From assembly GCA_963794615.1 (NCBI GenBank), contig CAWCEP010000009.1, positions 62,001-126,000 of the forward strand: a DNA stretch of 64,000 bases. Reading direction: 5' to 3'. Shown here piece after piece: positions 7,888 to 16,047 of this stretch (position 1 is its first letter; each line of letters opens with the position of its first letter). Source of the stretch: Chersky-840 sp963794615. Its GTDB lineage: Bacteria > Actinomycetota > Acidimicrobiia > Acidimicrobiales > UBA8190. A program made the position numbers and the translations under genes. The notes below the pieces were generated by a model. It was not told the DNA's origin. It was given only the letters and a program-made list of their open reading frames with translations, and made no database searches.

Positions 7888-9183
7888 ATGGAGCGAGCCG
7901 CACCGCTGACGCCGGGCTACCTGGCCCGGCCGTACTGGTGGGACGGGGTCGACGTGGCACAACCCGCCCCCACCCCCTTGCCGGCCACGGTCGACGTGGC
8001 CGTGGTCGGGGGCGGGTACACCGGCCTGGCGGCCGCGCTCGAGATCTCCCGGGCTGGGCGCCACGTCATCGTCCTGGATCGCGATGACATCGGGTCCGGG
8101 GCGAGCAGCCGTAACGGGGGCATGGCCCATCCGGGAGGAAAGCGCGACGTCTCGGCGTTCCTGGCCGAGCCGTGGGGGCGCCGGATGTGGGACGAGACGG
8201 TGTCCGCCTACGAGGCGCTCGGTGCGCTCGGGACCGAGCTCGGCATCGAGTTCGACTGGCAGCCCCGCGGTCACATCGAGCTGGCCCATCATCCCCGCGT
8301 CGCCCTCCACCAGCGCGCCGTCGCCGCCGCCTACGCGTCGATCGGCGAGTCGGCCCGCTTCCTCGACGCGGCCCAGCTCGGTGACGAGATCGGGTCCCAC
8401 CGTTTCCGGGGGGGACTGGTGGTCGAGCGCAGTGCCGGGCTCCATCCCGCGAAGTTGGCGGCTGGCCTGGCCCGCGCCGCGACCGCGGCGGGCGCAGTGC
8501 TCCAGGGCGCGACCGCGGTCGTGGGGATCGAGCGCCGGGGCCGGGGCTACGAGCTCGACACGGCGCGCGGCGCGCTGCGGTGCGAGGACGTGGTGGTGGC
8601 GACCAACGGCACCACCGATCGCAGGCTCGTCCCGTGGCTGGGACGTCGGATCCTCCCCATCGGGAGCTACATGATCGCCACCGAACCGCTCCCGCCCGAC
8701 GTCACCGCGTCGGTCAACCCGCACGGGCGCATGTTCTTCGACACCAGGAACCTGCTCCACTACTGGCGCCTCTCTCCCGACGGGACGCGTGTCCTGTTCG
8801 GTGGTCGCACCTCGTTGTCTCCCACCACCGTCGAGCGCTCTCGGGACCTCCTGTACCGGGCCATGGTCGGGTTCCACCCCCAATTGGCGCAGGCCCGGGT
8901 CGACCGAGCCTGGGGAGGACAGGTGGCGCTCACCGCCGATCGCTTTCCCCACGTGGGCCGTCATCCCGACTCCGGCATCGTGTACGCCATGGGGTATTGC
9001 GGCAGCGGTGTGGTGCTGTCGGTGCACTTCGGGCGCGCCGTCGGGCGATGGCTGTGTGGGCACGGCGAGTTGCCCCTGTTCGCGGCCCGGACCTGGCCTC
9101 GGGTGCCGTGGCCCGCCCACGCCCCGCGCCTACTGGCGGTCGCCGGTCTGGGACTGAAGGGGCGAGACGCGCTGGGACGGTGA
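7888..9183 (+). CDS. FAD-dependent amine oxidoreductase (DAO superfamily, PuuB-like)
   Basis: 431 residues. A dinucleotide-binding motif VAVVGGGYTGL occurs at about residues 37-47, followed by a GSGASSRNGG stretch that binds FAD in this family. The N-terminal PYWWDG and C-terminal GYCGSGVVLS segments match gamma-glutamylputrescine oxidase/glycine oxidase-like proteins. In E. coli PuuB oxidises gamma-glutamylputrescine to the aldehyde. No gamma-glutamylputrescine synthetase is seen in this window, so a free amine or another modified amine may be the substrate. It is divergent from the Lrp gene across about 50 bp. Confidence 0.88.
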   Translation: MERAAPLTPGYLARPYWWDGVDVAQPAPTPLPATVDVAVVGGGYTGLAAALEISRAGRHVIVLDRDDIGSGASSRNGGMAHPGGKRDVSAFLAEPWGRRMWDETVSAYEALGALGTELGIEFDWQPRGHIELAHHPRVALHQRAVAAAYASIGESARFLDAAQLGDEIGSHRFRGGLVVERSAGLHPAKLAAGLARAATAAGAVLQGATAVVGIERRGRGYELDTARGALRCEDVVVATNGTTDRRLVPWLGRRILPIGSYMIATEPLPPDVTASVNPHGRMFFDTRNLLHYWRLSPDGTRVLFGGRTSLSPTTVERSRDLLYRAMVGFHPQLAQARVDRAWGGQVALTADRFPHVGRHPDSGIVYAMGYCGSGVVLSVHFGRAVGRWLCGHGELPLFAARTWPRVPWPAHAPRLLAVAGLGLKGRDALGR

Positions 9184-9215
9184 ACGGCTCGGGCCGTGGC
9201 CACGACGCCGCGCCC

Positions 9216-10619
9216 TCATCCCGCCACGGCGGCGCAGAACTCGCCGAAGACGTCGACGAAACGGTCGATATGGACGGCCTCGTGCTGGGCCGACAGCGTC
9301 CATTGCTCCTCGTTGCCCGGGGTCATGAAGATCCCCCGGTTCACGAGCCACGCCCACGACGCGTCGAACAGATCGGCGTCGGTCTCGAGGAAGCTCCGGT
9401 AGTCCACCAGCGGCTCACGCCGGTAGGACACGCACCCCTTGCAGCCGAGGTCGATGACGTGGGCGGGGATGTCGTGGGCGGCGATGGCCTGGGCGCATCC
9501 CTCGGCGAGGCGATTGCCCAGCTCCTTGAAATGCTCATAGGCGTCGGGGGTGAGCACCTCGGTGAGCGACGCCAATCCCGCCGCCGCTGCCAGGGGGTTC
9601 CCGTTGAAGGTCCCTTGCTGGGCGATGCCGTGGCCGATCTCGTCCATGAGGTCGGCTCGTCCGCCGAAGGCGCCGGCGGGGATACCACCGGCTATCGATT
9701 TGGCGAAGCACGCCAGGTCGGGCTGGACCCCGAATCGTTCGATGGCGCCGCCGGCGGCAATGGTGGCGCCGCATTTGACCTCGTCGAAGATGAGCACGAC
9801 ACCGTGGCGCGTGCACAGCTCGCGCACGCCCTCGAGGTAGCCGGGTTGGGGAAGGACGATACCGATGTTCATCATGACGGGTTCGAGGATGAAGCACGCG
9901 ATGTCGTCGCCGCGCTCGGTGAGCAGTCGCTCCAGGGCACCGAGGTCGTTGTAGGGGACGACCAACGTCCACTGCTCCATCGCCACGGGGATGCCCTTGG
10001 AGGCGGGCGGCTGCGAGCCCGTCTGCTCGGTGGCCTCGATGAGGTTGAGGCTGGGGGCGACGGAGAACATGACGGTGTCGTGATGGCCGTGGTACGCGCC
10101 CTCGATCTTGCAGATGACGTCTCGCCCCGTAACGCCGCGGGCCAGACGGATGGCGTCCATGGTCGACTCCGTCCCGGAGTTGGTGAACCGCACACGCTCG
10201 AGGCGGAACCTCCGGCACAGCTCCTCGGCCAGGGCGACGGCGGGTTCCGTGGTGACCGCGAACTGGGTGCCCGACCGGGCCGCCCCTTCGATGGCGGCGA
10301 CGATGCGGGGATGGGCGTGGCCGGCCGCGGTCGACCCGAAGCCGTTGTGGAAGTCGAAGTAGCCCCGGCCGTCAACGTCCCAGACTTCGGCCCCGAGGCC
10401 GCGGGACAGGTAGATGGGATAGGGGTCGGCGGCTTGGAACGACGAGGTGACGCCGAGCGGCAGTGATCGCGTGGCGCGCTCGAAGAGCCGGCGCGACTGC
10501 GGCGTGGCCTCGAGCAGGGCGGCGTGCTCCCGGGCGAAGAGCTCCCGGGCCCGAGCCGACACGCGCTCGTCGTCGGTGCCACCGTCGTGTGCCCCGGTGG
10601 GATGATTGATCTCGTCCAT
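9216..10619 (-). CDS. Class III aminotransferase, glutamate-1-semialdehyde aminomutase-like
   Basis: 467 residues. The FERATRSLPLGVTSSF opening, the TNSGTESTMDAIRLAR cofactor loop, KIEGAYHGHHDTVMFS and the Schiff-base lysine in CFAKSIAGGIPAGAFGG are those of the glutamate-1-semialdehyde 2,1-aminomutase subgroup. A GSAM-like paralogue inside an amine degradation locus, away from heme genes, is more likely a catabolic aminotransferase than hemL. It is divergent from the permease, with a probable Lrp operator between them, and convergent with the FAD oxidase 33 bp away. Confidence 0.87.
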   Translation of the reverse strand: MDEINHPTGAHDGGTDDERVSARARELFAREHAALLEATPQSRRLFERATRSLPLGVTSSFQAADPYPIYLSRGLGAEVWDVDGRGYFDFHNGFGSTAAGHAHPRIVAAIEGAARSGTQFAVTTEPAVALAEELCRRFRLERVRFTNSGTESTMDAIRLARGVTGRDVICKIEGAYHGHHDTVMFSVAPSLNLIEATEQTGSQPPASKGIPVAMEQWTLVVPYNDLGALERLLTERGDDIACFILEPVMMNIGIVLPQPGYLEGVRELCTRHGVVLIFDEVKCGATIAAGGAIERFGVQPDLACFAKSIAGGIPAGAFGGRADLMDEIGHGIAQQGTFNGNPLAAAAGLASLTEVLTPDAYEHFKELGNRLAEGCAQAIAAHDIPAHVIDLGCKGCVSYRREPLVDYRSFLETDADLFDASWAWLVNRGIFMTPGNEEQWTLSAQHEAVHIDRFVDVFGEFCAAVAG

Positions 10620-10709
10620 CGCGCTCGGGTCCTCTCACCGCCCCTCGGCGTCGACCCGATCGGACGATCGGATCCGCCATGCGAATCAGCGGCCGTTGTA
10701 CGCCATTAT

Positions 10710-10738
10710 GCAACGAAATTGCTTGTCAGCGAGCAATT
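10710..10738. promoter_or_regulatory. Probable Lrp-type operator in divergent promoter
   Basis: Three half-sites lie close together: GCAA-N5-TTGC (10710-10722), and AATTGCT (10717-10723) with AGCAATT (10732-10738) as a perfect 7-bp inverted repeat around an 8-bp spacer. The site is AT-rich in a GC-rich context and sits between the divergent aminotransferase (start 10619) and permease (start 10750-10780) genes. Lrp-family dimers often bind such short inverted repeats, and the Lrp gene is 3 kb away. The assignment is inferred. Confidence 0.6.
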
Positions 10739-10779
10739 CGTCTGCGAATATGCTCGCAGCACGACGGGGGAGGGGTCTA

Positions 10780-12393
10780 TTGACGACGACGACCGCGGAC
10801 TCCGGGGAGCTGGGATCCTCGCCCATTGGCGAGCCGGCCGGGGGCAAGGGCCTCAAGACCGGAGCGCTCGGACTGGTCTCGAGCCTCGTCATCGGGGTGG
10901 CGTCGACGGCCCCGGCCTACAGCCTGGCGGCGACCCTCGGCTTCGTCACCTTCTATGTCGGCCTGCAATCGCCAGCGGTGATGCTGCTCGCCTTCGTCCC
11001 CATGCTCTTCATCGCGGCGGCGTACTACTACCTGAACCGCGCCGACCCGGACTGTGGCACCACCTTCACGTGGGTCACCCGCGCCATCGGCCCCAAGACG
11101 GGTTGGCTGGCGGGCTGGGGGATCCTGGTCACCGACCTGGTCGTCATGCCCAACCTGGCGTCGGTGGCCGGCGTCTACACCTTCAACCTGTTCGGCGCCC
11201 ACGGGATCGCCGCCAACAGCTCGGGATTCTGGGTCACCTTCGTCGGGGTGGCCTGGATCATCGTCATGACCGCCATTTGTTACATCGGCATCGAGCTGTC
11301 GGCTTTCACCCAGGTGCTGCTCCTGGGGGCGGAGATCGTCATCCTGGTGGTCTTCTCGGTGGTGGCACTGGCCAAGGTGTACGGCGGCCACATCGCCCAC
11401 AGCATCCACCCTTCGGCTGAGTGGCTGAACCCGTTCAGGATCCCGTCGGTGGGCGCGTTGTCGGCCGGGATGCTGTTGGCCGTCTTCATCTACTGGGGCT
11501 GGGACACCGCCGTCACCGTGAACGAAGAGGCCAAGGACTCGAGGCGCACCCCCGGCGTTGCGGCGCTCTTGTCGACCATCGTGCTGGTGCTGATCTACGT
11601 GGTCGTCTCCGTTGCCGCCCAGGCGTTCCACGGCGCCGGCTTCCTCACCAACAACTCCAATGATGTCCTCGGTGCGTTGGGGAACGGTGTCCTCGGATCA
11701 CCGTGGGACAAGCTGCTCATCATCTGCGTGCTCACCTCGGCCTCGTCCTCGACGCAAACCACGATCCTGCCCGCGGCTCGGTCCTCGCTCTCGATGGCTG
11801 TGCACAAGGCATTTCCCAAACGCTTCGCCGACATCCATCCCAAGTATCTCTCGCCCGGGTTCTCGACCCTGGTATTCGGGGCCGTGGCCATCGTGTGGTA
11901 CGTGGTTCTCACTCTCGTCAGCCCTGGCGACGTGCTCGCCAACTCCATCCTCGCCCTGGGATTCGGCATCGCCTTCTACTACGGACTCACCGGGTTCGCC
12001 TGCGTGTTCTACTACCGACGCCACATCTTCCGGAGCTTCAAGAACTTCATCTTCATCGGACTCGCTCCGCTGCTCGGGGCGCTCATCCTCACGATCCTGT
12101 TCGTCGTCGCCATCTTCTATTACTCAGACCCCGCGAACTCCAACACCGGGAATCAAGCGTGGCTCCCCTTCATCCATTTCAACTTCACATTCCTCCACCA
12201 GCACTTCTACGTGAAGAAGGGGCTCGGTCCTCCGCTCGTGCTCGGGATTGGGCTGTTGCTCATCGGCATCCCCCTCATGCTGATGTGGATGGTCCGGAAC
12301 AGGGACTTCTTCAAGCGTGAACGTGAAGTGGCCGAGTCCGTCGATGCGCCCGCTCCGCCCCTGACCCCGGGCGTCATTCCGGTGACCGACTGA
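10780..12393 (+). CDS. APC-superfamily amino acid/polyamine permease
   Basis: About 537 residues with roughly 12 hydrophobic segments, beginning with the APC signature GLVSSLVIGVASTAPAYSLA around residues 30-50. The DCGTTFTWVTRAIGPKTGWLAGW segment and a conserved EEAKDSRRTPG loop are typical of the amino acid transporter group. The TTG start at 10780 is preceded by GGGAGG six bases upstream; the ATG at 10750 is the alternative. Its stop overlaps the next ATG by one base (TGATG). It probably imports the amine or amino acid used by this locus. Confidence 0.9.
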   Translation: MTTTTADSGELGSSPIGEPAGGKGLKTGALGLVSSLVIGVASTAPAYSLAATLGFVTFYVGLQSPAVMLLAFVPMLFIAAAYYYLNRADPDCGTTFTWVTRAIGPKTGWLAGWGILVTDLVVMPNLASVAGVYTFNLFGAHGIAANSSGFWVTFVGVAWIIVMTAICYIGIELSAFTQVLLLGAEIVILVVFSVVALAKVYGGHIAHSIHPSAEWLNPFRIPSVGALSAGMLLAVFIYWGWDTAVTVNEEAKDSRRTPGVAALLSTIVLVLIYVVVSVAAQAFHGAGFLTNNSNDVLGALGNGVLGSPWDKLLIICVLTSASSSTQTTILPAARSSLSMAVHKAFPKRFADIHPKYLSPGFSTLVFGAVAIVWYVVLTLVSPGDVLANSILALGFGIAFYYGLTGFACVFYYRRHIFRSFKNFIFIGLAPLLGALILTILFVVAIFYYSDPANSNTGNQAWLPFIHFNFTFLHQHFYVKKGLGPPLVLGIGLLLIGIPLMLMWMVRNRDFFKREREVAESVDAPAPPLTPGVIPVTD

Positions 12394-12827
12394 TGGCCGG
12401 CGACATCATCCTCGGCTACGACGGCTCCCGAGGGTCGCAAGGCCGCCCTCACGGGTGGCGGTCGCCGTGGCCAAGGCCTTCGACGCGCCCGCTCACCGTC
12501 GTCTTCGGCTACGAGCCCAACCCCATGGGCGGGGAGACCGCCGACTACAAGTTCCAGCTCGAGAAGATCGGGGGCGACCATCTCGCTCAGGCCGTGGCCA
12601 AGAGGCGAAGGCCATCGACCCGTCGGTGGCGGTAGAGCCCCTCGTGGCGGCGCTGCGGCCCGTCGAGTCGTTGCTCGAGGCCTCGCTCGAACGCCAGCGC
12701 CCGGGTCATCGTGGTGGGTGGGAGCGGCGAGCGCCCCATCGTGGGTGCGATCCTCGGCTCGGTGCCCCACAAGCTCCTGCACCGCTCGACGGTGCCCGTG
12801 CTCGTGGTGCCCGCCCCCGAGGACTGA
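12393..12827 (+). pseudogene. Universal stress protein (UspA family), multiply frameshifted
   Basis: The total length, 145 codons, is right for a UspA domain, but coherent protein is split over two frames. MAGDIILGYDGS opens in one frame, VAVAVAKAFDAP lies in a second, LTVVFGYEPNPMGGE returns to the first, KAIDPSVAVEPLVAALRPVESLLEAS is again in the second, and IVVGGSGERPIVGAILGSVPHK with VPVLVVPAPED ends in the first. The ATP-binding G-2x-G-9x-G(S/T)-type end is intact. Alternating switches that restore the frame are more like sequence errors than decay. It is linked to the permease by a one-base stop/start overlap; Usp domains often accompany APC permeases. Confidence 0.7.
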
Positions 12828-12902
12828 CTACCCGGGTCGAGCGCGGCCCCGGGCCGAAGGCGTCGATCCGCAGTACTCTTGGAGTCTGATGGGGGTGGGG
12901 GG

Positions 12903-13190
12903 GTGACCACGGCCCTGGCGTTCGCGCTGGCCGCAGAAGCACTGCTTCTGGGTTGCGCCGCGGCCGCGGGGATCTTGCACTGGACCCGTCGCCGCCGGCG
13001 CCTCGAAGAGCAATTCGCCGCGGCCGCAGGCCGATGCCCGCCGGCTGGCGCTCAACACCCGGATCCTCGACGCCAGCGCGGCGGAATTGTCCGAGCTCGT
13101 CCTCGAGCACGCCCTGCGGGGAGCTCGACCTCGGCGATCCCCCCCTGGAGACTGCCGCCCTGGCCCGACGAGCCCGCCCGCCCCTGACCG
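12903..13190 (+). pseudogene. Small membrane-anchored hypothetical protein, frameshifted
   Basis: A GTG at 12903 begins a protein with an N-terminal membrane segment (ALAFALAAEALLLGCAAAAG) and a basic WTRRRRR stop-transfer. It continues in a second frame from about 13027 (ADARRLALNTRILDASAAELSELVLEHAL) and a third from about 13121 (ELDLGDPPLETAALARRARPP). Each change fits one extra base, the second in a GGGG run. In the third frame the reading would run to 13246, into the convergent gene. The family is not recognised. Predicted product: one membrane helix with a short helical cytoplasmic tail. Confidence 0.45.
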
Positions 13191-13197
13191 GATCAGG

Positions 13198-14415
13198 TCA
13201 GGAGCGCCAGGGCTCGCGCTCGTCGAGCCCCCACGGCGCGCCGTGATCGACGAGGAGCTCGAGGAACGGGTCGGCCGGGAAGGCCTCGGGTCCGAGCACC
13301 CCGGTCCCCGACCAGGCCCCTGAGGCCACCAGCTCGAGCGCCACGACGGGGTTCACCGCCGTCTGCCACACCACGGCCTGCGAGCCGAACTCGGCCATGG
13401 TCCAGGCATTGTCGACCACGTGGTGCAGGTAGACGTCGCGGGGCCTGCCGTCACGGCCGGTCCCGGTCACCCACGTCCCGGCGCAGGTGACCCCGTGCAT
13501 CTTGTCGCCGAGCTCGGCCGGATCGGGCAGGCAGGCCGCAACCACGTCGCGGGGCGAGACCTCGACCGGGCCGACGGTCACCGGGCTGGTGGAATCGAGA
13601 CCGAGCTTGTGCAGGGTCTTGAGCACCCAGATGAACTCCTCGCCCAGTCCGTACTTGAACGTCACCCGCTCGGTGTCCACCCAGCGCGGCACGAGCAGGA
13701 CCTCCTCGTGCTCCACGTTGACGCATTCGACGGCGCCGATGCCGGCCGGGAAGTCGAACACCTCGAGCTCGCTGAATGGCTCGGTCGTGAACCAACCCCG
13801 GTCGCGCTCCCAGACCACGGGCGGGTTCAGACACTCCTCGATGGTCGTCCAGATCGAGAACGTGGGAGCGAAGTCGTAGCCCTCGACCACGAGGTTGGCA
13901 CCGTCGCGCACCCCGATCTCGTCGATGTGCGAGAACAAGGTGTCCGCCGCGTACCGGGCGAAGACGTCCGACAGGCCCGGCTCGACGCCCATCCCCACCA
14001 GCGCGAGCTGGCCCCGGGCCTCCCATGCCGCGGCGAGGGCGAACTGATCGTCACCGAGCTTGACCCCGGTCTCGGCGTAGGGGTGGTCGGGGTGGGGATG
14101 GGACAGCGACATGGCCATGTCGAGGTAGTGCACGCCGGCGTGCAGGGCAGCGTTGAACAACGGCATCACGAAGCGCGGGTCGACGGCGTTGACGAGGACG
14201 TCGCAGCGCTTGGCGCGCAGGAGCTCCTCGATGGCGCTCTCGTCCGAGGCGTCGAGGGCCACCGCCTCGAACCGGTCGTCGGCGGCGTGCGCCGCCCGCT
14301 GGGCGCGCTCGAGGGCGTGGTCGGCCACCACGATGTGCTCGAAGACCTCCCGCCGGGCCGCGATCCGGGCCACCGCCGTCCCCACCCCTCCGGCCCCGAC
14401 CAGCAGCACGCGCAT
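13198..14415 (-). CDS. Saccharopine dehydrogenase-like NAD(P)-binding protein
   Basis: 405 residues starting with a Rossmann motif VLLVGAGGVGTAVARIAA. VNAVDPRFVMPLFNAALHAGVHYLDMA and GVEPGLSDVFARYAADTL are characteristic of the saccharopine dehydrogenase/homospermidine synthase group. Members reduce or oxidise secondary amines made from an amino group and an aldehyde, including carboxynorspermidine-type polyamine intermediates. Position inside the amine locus supports a role in polyamine or lysine-type metabolism; the substrate is inferred. The start at 14415 begins directly at the Rossmann strand. Confidence 0.87.
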   Translation of the reverse strand: MRVLLVGAGGVGTAVARIAARREVFEHIVVADHALERAQRAAHAADDRFEAVALDASDESAIEELLRAKRCDVLVNAVDPRFVMPLFNAALHAGVHYLDMAMSLSHPHPDHPYAETGVKLGDDQFALAAAWEARGQLALVGMGVEPGLSDVFARYAADTLFSHIDEIGVRDGANLVVEGYDFAPTFSIWTTIEECLNPPVVWERDRGWFTTEPFSELEVFDFPAGIGAVECVNVEHEEVLLVPRWVDTERVTFKYGLGEEFIWVLKTLHKLGLDSTSPVTVGPVEVSPRDVVAACLPDPAELGDKMHGVTCAGTWVTGTGRDGRPRDVYLHHVVDNAWTMAEFGSQAVVWQTAVNPVVALELVASGAWSGTGVLGPEAFPADPFLELLVDHGAPWGLDEREPWRS

Positions 14416-14582
14416 CGTCGAACCCTCCCGTCCGCTTTCGACAGTACCGTCGCCCACCTGGGCCCCGATGTCATGATCCCGGGGGCGACACCGCGGCGCG
14501 CTCCCTTGTCCTCGCCCGCCCGCGAGTGCGATTGTGGGCCGTCGAGGCCGTGCCGGCCGGCGACAGGGGAGAGTGACCATCC

Positions 14583-16023
14583 ATGACGGGCGACCGACGT
14601 GTGCTCAGGAACTTCGTAGGCGGGGACTACGCCGACACCAAGGACGGGACGAGTGTGGACCTCGTGAACCCTTCCACAGGTGAGGTCTTCGCCACCATGC
14701 CCGACTCGGGGGTCGCCGACGTCGACGAAGCGTTCACCGTGGCGCAGCGGGCCTTCGAGGGGTGGCGCGACACCACGCCGTCGGAACGCAGCCTCGCCCT
14801 GTTCCGGATCGCCGATGCCATCGAGGCGCGCGCCGAGGAGCTCGTCGACGTGGAGTGCGAGAACACCGGCAAGCCCAAGGCCCTGACCATGTCGGAGGAG
14901 ATCCCGCCCATGGTCGACCAGATCCGGTTCTTCGCCGGCGCGGCCCGGCTCTTGGAGGGCCGTTCGGCCGGCGAGTACATGACGGGGTTCACCTCGTACG
15001 TCCGCCGCGAGCCCGTCGGGTGTGTGCGCGCAGGTCACGCCCTGGAACTACCCGATGATGATGGCGGTCTGGAAGTTCGCCCCCGCCATCGCGGCGGGGA
15101 ACACCGTCGTGCTGAAGCCCGCTCCCACCACGCCGGTCTCGACCCTGCTCCTGGCCGAGATCGCGTCAGAGTTTCTTCCGCCCGGCGTCTTCAACGTCGT
15201 GTGCGGCGGTCGCGACACGGGCCGGGCGCTCGTGGCGCACCCCGTGCCCCAGATGGTCTCGATCACCGGCAGCGTCCGGGCCGGGCGCGAGGTGGCCATG
15301 GCGGCCGCCCAGGACCTCAAGCGCGTGCACCTGGAGCTGGGGGGCAAGGCGCCGGTGGTGGTCTTCGACGATGCCGACGTCGAGAAGGCAGCCGAAGCCA
15401 TCGCCATCGCCGGGTACTTCAACGCCGGTCAGGACTGCACGGCAGCTACCAGGGTGCTGGCCGGACCGGGCGTTTACGACGACTTCACAACCGCCCTCGT
15501 GCACCAGGCCCAGGGCCAGACCGTGGCCGGGCCCGATGTCGAGGGAGCCGACTACGGGCCCCTCAACAACACCGACCAGCTGGCCCGGGTGCGGGGCTTC
15601 ATCGACGCGCTGCCCGCGCACGCCGCGCTGCGCACCGGTGGGCAGCAGATCGGCGATCGGGGTTACTTCTACGAGCCCACCGTGGTGAGCGACGTCGTGC
15701 AGTCCGACGACATCGTCCAGCAGGAGGTGTTCGGACCGGTGATCACCGTGCAGCGCTTCACCGACGAGGACGAGGCGCTGTCGTGGGCCAACGGAGTGGA
15801 GTACGGATTGGCGTCGTCGGTGTGGACGAGCGATCACGGGCGCGCCATGCGCATGGCCAAGCGCCTCGACTTCGGTTGTGTGTGGATCAACACCCACATC
15901 CCCCTCGTGGCCGAGATGCCGCACGGTGGGTTCAGGCACTCGGGCTACGGCAAGGATCTGTCGGTGTACGGGTTCGAGGACTACACCCGCATCAAGCACG
16001 TCATGTCGTCGCTCGACTCCTGA
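14583..16023 (+). CDS. Aldehyde dehydrogenase, gamma-aminobutyraldehyde type (one frame switch)
   Basis: The protein starts at ATG 14583 (LRNFVGGDYADT...) and runs to about 15017, where the sense continues in the next frame (VCAQVTPWNYPMMMAVWKF...) to the stop at 16021. A single extra base in GTCGGG-TGTGTG explains it. The rejoined protein of about 480 residues has the NAD site, the LELGGKAP catalytic Glu segment and the GQDC catalytic Cys. EVFGPVITV and the terminal GYGKDLSVYGFEDYTRIKHV are typical of PatD/PuuC gamma-aminobutyraldehyde or betaine aldehyde dehydrogenases. It faces gabT across a shared terminator, suggesting sequential aldehyde to GABA to succinate semialdehyde steps. Confidence 0.85.
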
Positions 16024-16047
16024 GACGGCTCGGTCCGAGCCGTCTCA
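16021..16047. terminator. Bidirectional terminator-like palindrome containing both stop codons
   Basis: TGAGACGGCTCGG and its exact complement flank a single T: a 27-bp perfect palindrome. Its first three bases are the TGA stop of the aldehyde dehydrogenase and its last three the TGA stop of gabT on the other strand. It would form a strong hairpin in both transcripts. There is no U-tract, as is common for actinobacterial terminators. Confidence 0.8.

Noticed and set aside
8580..10466. 628-codon plus-strand frame
   Set aside because: Crosses the end of the FAD oxidase and lies antisense to the GSAM-like gene; both real genes are well supported.
12393..12827. Programmed frameshifting in the UspA-like gene
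   Set aside because: Four alternating switches at ordinary sequence without slippery heptamers fit error or decay, not recoding.
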